A stretch of DNA of 64,000 bases from DAOULT01 sp964646625 (GTDB lineage: Bacteria > Chloroflexota > Anaerolineae > CAZYHC01). The translations under genes and the position numbers were made by a program. The DNA is taken from the NCBI GenBank assembly GCA_964646625.1, contig CAZYHC010000001.1:186001-250000 (forward strand), written 5' to 3'. Position 1 is the first letter of the stretch; each line of letters begins with the position of its first letter. The notes under the pieces are model-generated. The model did no database searches and was not told where the DNA came from. It worked only from the letters and a program-made list of their open reading frames with translations. Shown piece after piece: positions 1-6,652 of this stretch.

Positions 1-401
1 GTTTCGACGCCGCGCTCGAAATAGTAAATGAAGTCATCGGCTGTGACCGGGTTGCCGGTGTGGTTGAACTTCATTCCCTCGCGCACTTTCAAATCGATGG
101 TAAGGCCATCGTCCGAGATCTCCCACGACTCGATGGCCGACCCCTCGATCTTGCCGGGGTCGTAGAACGTATACCCCTCGGGCGAGGTCGTGGTGCCGTA
201 GAGGAACCACTGGTCCTGGGTATTGTAGTTCACCTCGTTGGAACGCTGGAAGTGGGAAAAGTCTGAGTCAAGCGTCTCTATGTCGCCCGCGATGGCGATG
301 GTCAGGACCCGCTCTTCCTCGGCCAGCACGGGGGTTACCGAGATCACCACTATCGCCAGGACGGCCAGCAAGGCCATACCCCTTGAAAATATCCTTTTCA
401 T
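1..401 (-). CDS. Solute-binding protein of an ABC importer (SBP family 5), N-terminal part only
   Basis: Reading from 401 down to the window edge gives an open frame of 133 codons with no stop. It starts ATG with an AAGGAGG ribosome site at 414-420. The first 25 residues or so form a Sec signal peptide (MKRIF..., hydrophobic core, cleavage near VLA-EEE). The mature part has the family-5 pattern: an initial strand (VLTIAIAGDIETLDS), then SWEISDDGLTIDLKVREGMKF and a segment with TADDFIYYFERG. This pattern is typical of oligopeptide/dipeptide/nickel binding proteins, which capture substrate outside the membrane for a permease-ATPase complex. The C-terminal two thirds and any permease genes lie beyond the left edge, so the substrate cannot be judged. 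Confidence 0.9.
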   Translation of the reverse strand, partial: MKRIFSRGMALLAVLAIVVISVTPVLAEEERVLTIAIAGDIETLDSDFSHFQRSNEVNYNTQDQWFLYGTTTSPEGYTFYDPGKIEGSAIESWEISDDGLTIDLKVREGMKFNHTGNPVTADDFIYYFERGVE

Positions 402-933
402 CACCGAATTGATCCTCCTTTCAGGAACTTCTTAGGCAGCCAGATCTATCAAACAGGCTGCATTCTCCAGTATCAGAAATACCATGCAGCTATTTAGTCT
501 TCGTCTCGGTCTTTCTCACCCCCTTCCGCGTTCTCTAAATTCGTGGCCCTCAACATGGTGTTCTGTCTCATACAAAATTAGGAGGCAGCTCTTAGCGACA
601 GCTTTATGTCACCCTGGAGCAAAGACCTAAACTGAGGCACAACTGTGGAATCATGGGCCGCCAATAACCATTCAACGAGGGGGCAGCGGCCCATAGCCGA
701 GAGAGCCAGGCACTTGAAATCCTGGACGCAAGGCATTTTACCATGTTTCACGTTCGTTGTCAAACTTTCTGGCCCATTCTGGCGCTGGATGACGGTGGAT
801 CTGGACGCCCCTAGCGCGTGATTGCGCATTGTCGAGCACAATAGGTGCGGTGAGGCTGAAAGGTTTTTGTCCATTGTGATTGTTAGTACAAGTCCAGGCT
901 CTGGGCAAGCTACCCCCGAACGTCATTCTTGGT
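402..933. other. Non-coding stretch between divergent genes
   Basis: About 530 bases with no convincing gene on either strand; the open frames here lack ribosome sites and protein-like composition. It holds the leader of the binding-protein gene on the left, a copy of a dispersed repeat at 804-843, and the promoter of the MazG-like gene at its right end. Confidence 0.6.
804..843 (+). repeat. Dispersed repeat copy, partner of the one at 35719-35755
   Basis: The stretch GACGCCCCTAGCGCG followed by TGATTGCGCATTGTC matches, in inverted orientation, the promoter region upstream of the XPB helicase gene. The shared core TGATTGCGCATTGTC is identical. At the other locus the repeat carries TTGCGT-N17-TATAAT; here the aligned -10 is CACAAT and the -35 GCGCGT, so this copy looks decayed as a promoter. 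Confidence 0.55.
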
Positions 934-962
934 TTGCATCCTTGACAGCAGGGTGGTATAAT
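934..962 (+). promoter_or_regulatory. Promoter of the MazG-like / recO / glyS gene run
   Basis: TTGCAT at 934-939 and a perfect TATAAT at 957-962 are separated by 17 bp, 50 bp ahead of the MazG-like start codon. The TTGACA at 942-947 is only 9 bp from the -10 and is not the -35. Confidence 0.65.
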
Positions 963-1012
963 TACACCCACCTTGCTCTGTTCTTTCAGTACTCAAGAGC
1001 GGGGAGGATATA

Positions 1013-1327
1013 ATGGCCGTAGAAAGAGAAGGTCTAAACATCAAAATGGCCGAAGTCAGGGCCCTGACCGACGCCAAAGGTTTCGGCAGCGAGGAGGGAC
1101 GTATCTGGGAGATGCTGGCTCTGATCCACACCGAAATCTCCGAGGCCACGGACCATTACAAAAAAGGAGCACCTCTGGAAGCGGTGGGCGAAGAGTTGAT
1201 CGACGCCCTGATCCGTATTCTGCATCTTCTCTCCGTTCTGGGGCTGGACGCCGAGGAACTGTACCAGCACAAGATGGCCGTGAACTGGTCAAGACCACCC
1301 AGATATAACACGGTCCGAGGGGGATGA
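1013..1327 (+). CDS. MazG-like nucleotide pyrophosphohydrolase
   Basis: A 104-residue all-alpha protein in the MazG/dUTPase-like superfamily, which hydrolyses (d)NTPs to monophosphate and pyrophosphate and often cleans the nucleotide pool. The diagnostic acidic helices are visible: HTEISEATDHYKKG around residues 38-52, and GEELIDALIRILHLLSVLG around 58-77, giving the ExxE...ExxD metal-binding arrangement. The C-terminus HKMAVNWSRPPRYN is typical of the short MazG-like subgroup. The start is ATG at 1013 behind a GGGGAGG ribosome site. The gene lies 22 bp ahead of recO on the same strand, suggesting co-transcription. The exact nucleotide substrate cannot be read from sequence. Confidence 0.85.
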   Translation: MAVEREGLNIKMAEVRALTDAKGFGSEEGRIWEMLALIHTEISEATDHYKKGAPLEAVGEELIDALIRILHLLSVLGLDAEELYQHKMAVNWSRPPRYNTVRGG

Positions 1328-1349
1328 GCGCCATCCCAATCAATACAAG

Positions 1350-2126
1350 ATGCAAGATAGACGAGAACGTCTTTACCGCACCGAGGCCATTATACTAAGA
1401 CGCCGCGATTTTGGTGAGGCCGACCGCCTGCTCACCCTCTACACGCCCGCACTGGGCAAGCTCAAAGCCATCGCCAAAGGGGCACGTAAACCCACCAGTC
1501 GCAAGGGGGGGCACGTTGAGCTGTTCACCCATAGCCGCCTGCTTATAGCCAGAGGACGCACGCTGGACATCGTCACCCAGGCCGAGACCATCGAGACTTT
1601 TCTGCCCCTGAGAGAGAACCTGTGGCGCACCACCCATGCCTATTATGCCGCCGAACTGCTGGATCGCTTCACCGAGGAGGGCATCGAGAACCGGCCCCTG
1701 TTCGATCTTCTGCGGGCCGTGCTGGGCTGGTTGAGCACAGGAGCAGACCTCAATCTGGTTACCCGCTTTTACGAGTTACACCTTCTGGCCCTGGTCGGTT
1801 ATCGGCCGCAGCTTTTTCAATGTCTGGGCTGTCGTTCGCCCCTCGAGCCGGTGACCAATTTCTTCAGTCCGGCTGAGGGGGGCGTCCTTTGTCCACGCTG
1901 TGGCGAAGGACAGGCCCGCGCCAAGGAAATCTCGCTCAAGGTGCTCAAGGTGCTGCGCTTCATGCAAACCAACGACTATAGCATTTGTCGGCGGTTGCGT
2001 CTGAGCCAGGCTTTGCACGACCAGTTAGAGGGGATCATGCAGCGTTACATTATCTACCTGCTGGAACGTAAGCTGAAGTCAATTGAATTCCTGCACCTTT
2101 TACAGCGGGAAGGGTTTCAGCCATGA
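1350..2126 (+). CDS. recO: DNA repair protein RecO
   Basis: 258 residues, usual RecO length. RecO loads RecA at single-strand gaps with RecR/RecF and anneals SSB-coated strands. The N-terminal OB-fold begins RTEAIILRRRDFGEADRLLTLYT (the conserved opening) and includes the basic KAIAKGARKPTSRKGG segment. The central helical region is followed by a four-cysteine zinc site at about 158-192 (CLGC ... CPRC), as in many RecO proteins. It starts at ATG 1350, close behind the MazG-like gene. A short gap of 75 bp leads to glyS, so the three may form one transcript. Confidence 0.93.
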   Translation: MQDRRERLYRTEAIILRRRDFGEADRLLTLYTPALGKLKAIAKGARKPTSRKGGHVELFTHSRLLIARGRTLDIVTQAETIETFLPLRENLWRTTHAYYAAELLDRFTEEGIENRPLFDLLRAVLGWLSTGADLNLVTRFYELHLLALVGYRPQLFQCLGCRSPLEPVTNFFSPAEGGVLCPRCGEGQARAKEISLKVLKVLRFMQTNDYSICRRLRLSQALHDQLEGIMQRYIIYLLERKLKSIEFLHLLQREGFQP

Positions 2127-2201
2127 TAATCATAGAGGATCTTCACTTGCTTATCTTATCCAGAAAAAGAAAACACTGAGCGAGAGGTTAAGACGTATTA
2201 A

Positions 2202-5177
2202 ATGACCAGACCACCAACTTTTCAAGAAGTGATCATGATCCTGGAAAAGTTCTGGGCCGAGCAGGGGTGCCTGATCTGGCAGCCCTACAACGTCCAGGTG
2301 GGCGCCGGCACAATGAACCCGGCCACCACCCTGCGGGTGCTGGGGCCGGAACCCTGGAACGTGGGTTACGTGGAGCCTTCCATCCGCCCTGACGACAGCC
2401 GCTATGGTGAGAACCCTAACCGCATGCAGCAGCACTATCAGTACCAGGTCATCCTCAAGCCCGACCCCGGCAACCCCCAGGAGATCTACCTGGAGAGCCT
2501 GGAGGCCCTCGGCATCGACCGCCGCCAGCACGACATCCGCTTTGTGGAGGACAACTGGGAAGCGCCGGCCCTGGGGGCATGGGGGCTGGGCTGGGAGGTG
2601 TGGCTGGACGGCCAGGAAATCACCCAGTTCACCTATTTCCAGCAGGCCGGGGGGCTGAACCTGGACCCGGTGGCGGTCGAGATCACCTACGGCCTGGAGC
2701 GCATCCTGATGCCTCTCCAGGGGGTGCGAAGCTTCACCGAGATAGAATGGGCGCCCGGCCTCAGCTACGGCGAGGTTCTGCTTCAGGCCGAGATCGAGCA
2801 CAGCCGCTACAACCTGGACCACGCCGACGTGAAACTGCTGGCCGAACTCTTCACCCTCTACGAACAGGAGTCATACCACTGTCTGGAGCAAGGTCTGGTC
2901 ATACCGGCCTACGACTACATCCTCAAGTGTTCCCACACCTTCAACGTCCTGGATGCGCGTGGCGCCATCGGGGTGGCCGAGCGAGCGCGCTACTTTGCCC
3001 GGATGCGCGACCTGGCCCGCCAGGTGGCTGTGGCCTACGTGCAGCAGCGTGAGGAGCTGGGCTTTCCGTTTCTGAAGCAGCAAGCCGCAAGAAAGGTGCC
3101 TGGCACTTCCAAAGTGCCAGGCACCTGGGCGGAAGAGAAAGCGGCTGATTTTCTGCTGGAGATCGGAGTGGAAGAGTTGCCGGTGGGCGACCTGGATTCG
3201 GCCCTGGAGCAGCTTGCGGAGGCGGTCCCGGCGCTTTTGAACCGCGCCCGGCTGGAATACGAAAGCTGCCGGGTGACGGGCACACCGCGCCGCCTGGTGG
3301 TTTACGTGACCGGCCTGAGCACGCGCCAGACCGACCTGGAGCACCTGGTCAAAGGCCCACCCACCAAAGCGGCCTACGACCAGAACGGCCAACCGACCAA
3401 CGCGGCAGCAGGGTTTGCCCGCAGCCAGGGCGTGGCCGTCGAAGATCTGCGGGTGCAGGATTTCGAGGGGCGCGAGTACGTGGTGGCCGTTAAAAAAGAA
3501 CAGGGCCGACCGGCCAACGAGATTCTGACCGAAATTCTGCCCGCTCTCATTCTTGGTTTGCGCTTCCCGCTGACCATGCGCTGGAACGAGAGCGGGGTGG
3601 CCTTCTCGCGGCCTATCCGCTGGCTGGTGGCTCTCCTGGGCCAAACCGTGATCGACGTTGAGTACGCCGCCGTGCGGAGCGGCCGCGTAACGCGCGGCCT
3701 GCGGCCCTTGCGCTCGCCGGAAATCGTCGTCGAGCGGGCGGGTGAGTACTTCCAGGCGATGGCCGAAAACCACATCGTGGTCGATCTCAACGAGCGGCGG
3801 ACCCGCATCAAAGAACAGGCCCACCAGTTGGCGGCGGAGATAGGGGGCCAGATTCCCGACGACCCTGGCTTGCTGGCGGAAGTGACCAACCTGGTGGAAT
3901 GCCCCACCGCCCTGCGTGGTGCCTTCGAGGAGCGTTTTCTGGAACTTCCCCACGAGGTGCTCATCACGGTCATGAAAAAGCATCAGCGTTATTTCCCCAT
4001 AGTGGACGCCGACGGGAAGTTGAGGCCCTGCTTCATAACCGTGCGCAATGGCGACGACCAACACCTGGACGTGGTGCGCACCGGCAACGAGGAAGTGCTC
4101 CGTGCCCGCTTTGCCGACGCCGATTTCTTCTACAGAGCAGATACTCAAAAGAAGCTGGAGGACTTCTTGCCTCGTCTGGACACCCTGACTTTTCAGGAAA
4201 ACCTGGGCTCGATGCTGGACAAAACGAACCGCCTGACTGGATTGGTTACGGATGTAGCTGACTTGATGGGACTCAGCGAGGCAGAAAAGCGAACAGCCAG
4301 GCGAGCGGCTGAACTGGCGAAAGCGGACCTGGCTACCCAGATGGTCATGGAGTTGACCTCTTTACAGGGTATCATGGGCGGCCACTACGCCCGGCTTCAT
4401 GGAGAAAGTGAAGAGGTGGCGCGAGCCATCAGCGAACAATATACCGTTCCGGCCAGCGGATCGGGCGCGGCGCTGGGCCTGGCTGATCGTCTGGACAGTC
4501 TGGTCGGGCTGTTCTCGGTGGGCCTCAAACCCAGCGGCTCGGCGGACCCTTACGGCCTGCGTCGGGCGGCTCTGGAGGTCATGCACATTCTTATCGAGCA
4601 AAAGAGGTCGTTCGATCTAAGAGTGGGGCTGGAAAAGGCCGCCCGCCTGCTGCCCCAACAGCCAGACCAGGAAACCCTGGACGAGGTGCTCGACTTTATC
4701 GAACAACGGCTAAGGGGCTGGCTGCGCGAACGAGGCTATCGCTACGACGTGGTAGACGCCGTCCTGGCCGAGCGAGGTCACGATCCATACCTGGCCTATC
4801 GTACTGTGGGCCAGTTTGCTCCCTGGGTGGAGCGACCCGATTGGATGGATTTTCTGAACGCCTACGCCCGCTGTGTGCGCATCGTGCGCGACTATGAGGG
4901 GTTATTCCCTTTAGACCCGGCTGACTTTGCGGAACCGGCCACCGAGCGTCTGTACCAGGCTTATCAAACCTGCCAGGCTCAGGTCGGCCCGGAGAGCACC
5001 GTGGACCAGCTTTTCGCCGCCTTCCAGCCCATGATCGAGCCGATCAACACCTTCTTCGACGAGGTGCTGGTCATGGCCGAGGACCAAAAGTTGCGGGAGA
5101 ATCGGCTGGCCCTCCTCCAACGCGTCGCCGCCCTGACCAGCGGCATCGTCGATCTGAGCAGGGTGGAGGGCTTTTAG
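2202..5177 (+). CDS. glyS: Glycyl-tRNA synthetase, alpha and beta subunits fused in one chain
   Basis: 991 residues that charge tRNA-Gly with glycine in the cytoplasm. Residues 1 to about 290 are the complete class II alpha subunit (TFQEVIMILEKFWAEQGC at the start, then the GAGTMNPATT and EPSIRPDDSRYGENPNR motifs). Residues from about 315 to the end are the complete beta subunit (FLLEIGVEELPVGDL, RFPLTMRWNESGVAFSRPIRW, HHQRYF-like KKHQRYFPI, C-terminal anticodon-binding helices). In most bacteria these are separate chains; fused forms are known in chlamydiae and some other phyla. The linker at residues 298-309 is encoded by a copy of the 33-bp palindromic element (3094-3126), read as KVPGTSKVPGT. 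The frame is open throughout and both catalytic halves look intact. Confidence 0.96.
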   Translation: MTRPPTFQEVIMILEKFWAEQGCLIWQPYNVQVGAGTMNPATTLRVLGPEPWNVGYVEPSIRPDDSRYGENPNRMQQHYQYQVILKPDPGNPQEIYLESLEALGIDRRQHDIRFVEDNWEAPALGAWGLGWEVWLDGQEITQFTYFQQAGGLNLDPVAVEITYGLERILMPLQGVRSFTEIEWAPGLSYGEVLLQAEIEHSRYNLDHADVKLLAELFTLYEQESYHCLEQGLVIPAYDYILKCSHTFNVLDARGAIGVAERARYFARMRDLARQVAVAYVQQREELGFPFLKQQAARKVPGTSKVPGTWAEEKAADFLLEIGVEELPVGDLDSALEQLAEAVPALLNRARLEYESCRVTGTPRRLVVYVTGLSTRQTDLEHLVKGPPTKAAYDQNGQPTNAAAGFARSQGVAVEDLRVQDFEGREYVVAVKKEQGRPANEILTEILPALILGLRFPLTMRWNESGVAFSRPIRWLVALLGQTVIDVEYAAVRSGRVTRGLRPLRSPEIVVERAGEYFQAMAENHIVVDLNERRTRIKEQAHQLAAEIGGQIPDDPGLLAEVTNLVECPTALRGAFEERFLELPHEVLITVMKKHQRYFPIVDADGKLRPCFITVRNGDDQHLDVVRTGNEEVLRARFADADFFYRADTQKKLEDFLPRLDTLTFQENLGSMLDKTNRLTGLVTDVADLMGLSEAEKRTARRAAELAKADLATQMVMELTSLQGIMGGHYARLHGESEEVARAISEQYTVPASGSGAALGLADRLDSLVGLFSVGLKPSGSADPYGLRRAALEVMHILIEQKRSFDLRVGLEKAARLLPQQPDQETLDEVLDFIEQRLRGWLRERGYRYDVVDAVLAERGHDPYLAYRTVGQFAPWVERPDWMDFLNAYARCVRIVRDYEGLFPLDPADFAEPATERLYQAYQTCQAQVGPESTVDQLFAAFQPMIEPINTFFDEVLVMAEDQKLRENRLALLQRVAALTSGIVDLSRVEGF
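3094..3126. repeat. 33-bp palindromic element, copy 1, in frame inside glyS
   Basis: Left arm AGGTGCCTGGCACTT (3094-3108), loop CCA, right arm AAGTGCCAGGCACCT (3112-3126). The arms are perfect reverse complements. The length of 33 bp adds exactly 11 codons without shifting the frame. It lies in the linker joining the alpha and beta halves of the synthetase. Confidence 0.95.
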
Positions 5178-5531
5178 TTGTCCTGTTACTACGTTGTCTT
5201 TATCCTCATCTGCGTCGCATCGGTTGGGCTTCTCTATCCGTATATCTACAATAACACGAACTTGCACCCCTATGCCGTAGGGCTGGTTTCCCTGAGTGTA
5301 ATCACCTTTGTCATGTATGGAATCGACAAACTGCTGTCCAAGATAGGGAAGGTGCGCACGCCAGAGCTTATCTTGCACCTTCTGGCCGTGCTGGGTGGTT
5401 TCCCCGGCGGGTGGGCGGGCATGTTGTTCTTCCACCACAAGACCAAACACTCTGATTTCTGGGCTATCCTTGCTTTCAGCACATTCGTTCATGCTGTGCT
5501 GGCCTACTACTTGTTCCTCATGGGCAATTAG
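5178..5531 (+). CDS. DUF1294 family small membrane protein
   Basis: 117 residues with three or four hydrophobic segments. The family motif is clear: MYGIDKLLSKIGKVRTPE at about 46-63, then LHLLAVLGGFPGGWAGMLFFHHKTKH. DUF1294 proteins are inner-membrane proteins of unknown function. The start is TTG at 5178, directly abutting the glyS stop codon, so translation is probably coupled; the only ATG lies too far inside the conserved part. A second, more divergent DUF1294-like gene lies at 57925-58386 in this window. Confidence 0.85.
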   Translation: MSCYYVVFILICVASVGLLYPYIYNNTNLHPYAVGLVSLSVITFVMYGIDKLLSKIGKVRTPELILHLLAVLGGFPGGWAGMLFFHHKTKHSDFWAILAFSTFVHAVLAYYLFLMGN

Positions 5532-5591
5532 TACTACGGCCTCGGTTGCATGGTAAAATCAGCTAGGAGGTGTAAGGCGATGTTGCCACGT

Positions 5592-5620
5592 TTGCCAAAA
5601 CGGGTTAAAAGCCGTATAAT
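5592..5620 (+). promoter_or_regulatory. Promoter of the small toxin-antitoxin-like gene group
   Basis: TTGCCA at 5592-5597 and TATAAT at 5615-5620 with a 17-bp spacer, followed by an AAGGAGGG ribosome site at 5632-5639 and ATG at 5644. Confidence 0.75.
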
Positions 5621-5643
5621 TTAAGGGCGTCAAGGAGGGCCAA

Positions 5644-5868
5644 ATGACAAGTATAGCGATTGAGCGTCGGGAGCTACCGGCCGCGGTGCTGAAGTGGTTA
5701 GAAGATGAGATGGCGGGCGAAACTATAGAGATAAGTGTTTTGTTTTCTGAGGATGGCAAAGTGATCTTCCGTCGCTCAGATGGCGAAGTTGATCCGGCGA
5801 TGATGGAACGGGTACGAAAAGCGTCGGAGCGGTATCACTCGGCCCTGGAGCGGCTGGCAGACTCGTGA
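5644..5868 (+). CDS. Small protein of unknown family, possibly an orphan antitoxin
   Basis: 74 residues with its own strong promoter and ribosome site. The first half is a predicted strand-rich segment (GETIEISVLFSEDGKVIFRRS); the second is a charged helix (DPAMMERVRKASERYHSALERLA). I do not recognise a family. Small size, a private promoter and position 50 bp ahead of a toxin-antitoxin-like pair suggest an antitoxin or a remnant of an adjacent module. No toxin gene directly follows it. The function is unknown. Confidence 0.6.
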   Translation: MTSIAIERRELPAAVLKWLEDEMAGETIEISVLFSEDGKVIFRRSDGEVDPAMMERVRKASERYHSALERLADS

Positions 5869-5918
5869 GCGTCGAACATTGATACAAAGTCAGCTAAATG
5901 ACACCGGGAGGTGTTGCG

Positions 5919-6233
5919 ATGGCTACCGTGGAGATTGATAGCAGCCAGAAGATAAAACCGGAAGAGTTCGACCAGAAGCTAAAGGAAGCGATGGAAAATA
6001 GCTCTCCTCTGGATGATCTCTTAGAGTTGGCCGACACATTGAAGGAGTATGAAATCAAATATAATATGTCTTCTTCAGTCTTTTATGAGCGTTTTAATCA
6101 AGGTGAACTGGGGGACGACATGGATTTCATACGTTGGGCCGGCAGGTATTATATGTTCTTGAAGGGTAAGAGGCAAATCGAAATGGCTTTGATGAGAGCT
6201 GCCCTTCAAGGGACAGAGACTGCAAAAGTATGA
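5919..6233 (+). CDS. Probable antitoxin partner of the DUF6516 toxin
   Basis: 104 residues, all helical. The ATG at 5919 is chosen over the in-frame ATG at 5898 because a GGGAGGTG ribosome site (5906-5913) lies between them. The C-terminal half holds a pattern I recall from small genes paired with toxin genes in cyanobacteria and Chloroflexi: YNMSSSVFYERFNQGELGDD followed by FIRWAGRYYMFLKGK. The stop codon overlaps the next start by four bases (ATGA), the usual coupling for toxin-antitoxin pairs. The antitoxin role is inferred from this context and is not shown by any recognised DNA-binding domain. Confidence 0.65.
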   Translation: MATVEIDSSQKIKPEEFDQKLKEAMENSSPLDDLLELADTLKEYEIKYNMSSSVFYERFNQGELGDDMDFIRWAGRYYMFLKGKRQIEMALMRAALQGTETAKV

Positions 6234-6619
6234 TCCTCCACCGCTATCTATCCAGATTGGAGGATACTATCCTATCCAGGGAAGAGATTCGTATAGAAAG
6301 GCTGGCCGTTGAACGACGTTTCCTCGATAGTGGCTATATTGAAGGCAAGCTTTACTTCTACGATGATTCTTTCCTCGAATTCATCGAAGTGGTGGAATTG
6401 AGGGAAAAAGCTGTGGAAAAAGTGTATTATAGCTATCATTATCAAAAAGGTGATCGATGCATCTTTCGCTATGATAATACTCCTCACTATCCCGATCTGA
6501 ACGGTTTTCCCAATCATAAACACATCGACGATGAGGTGCTCCCAGCCGACCCGCCGGATCTGAACGACATTGTACGTGAAATAGACGCTACCTTGTATCC
6601 CACACAAGCTAGCGAGTAA
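6230..6619 (+). CDS. DUF6516 (TumE-type) toxin
   Basis: 129 residues. The central signature of the family is present: YYSYHYQKGDRCIFRYDN, then PHYPDLNGFPNHKHIDDE. Proteins of this type are listed as TumE-like toxins of type II toxin-antitoxin systems; the biochemical target is not apparent from sequence. It overlaps the preceding gene by four bases, so the two are translationally coupled. Codon use is less GC-biased than in neighbouring housekeeping genes such as ppdK, in keeping with a mobile accessory module. Confidence 0.75.
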   Translation: MILHRYLSRLEDTILSREEIRIERLAVERRFLDSGYIEGKLYFYDDSFLEFIEVVELREKAVEKVYYSYHYQKGDRCIFRYDNTPHYPDLNGFPNHKHIDDEVLPADPPDLNDIVREIDATLYPTQASE

Positions 6620-6652
6620 ATATCAAACCCATATAAGGAGGTTTTTATAACA

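Noticed and set aside
942..947. TTGACA close to the TATAAT ahead of the MazG-like gene
   Set aside because: The spacer to the -10 would be only 9 bp; TTGCAT at 934-939 gives the proper 17 bp.
2871..4148. Long open frame antisense to glyS
   Set aside because: It has no ribosome site, its composition is that expected opposite a GC-rich gene, and the sense frame is an unmistakable synthetase.
5580..5624. 14-codon frame with AGGAGGT upstream, ahead of the small gene at 5644
   Set aside because: It overlaps the -35 and -10 boxes of a strong promoter, so it would not be on that transcript; no independent support.
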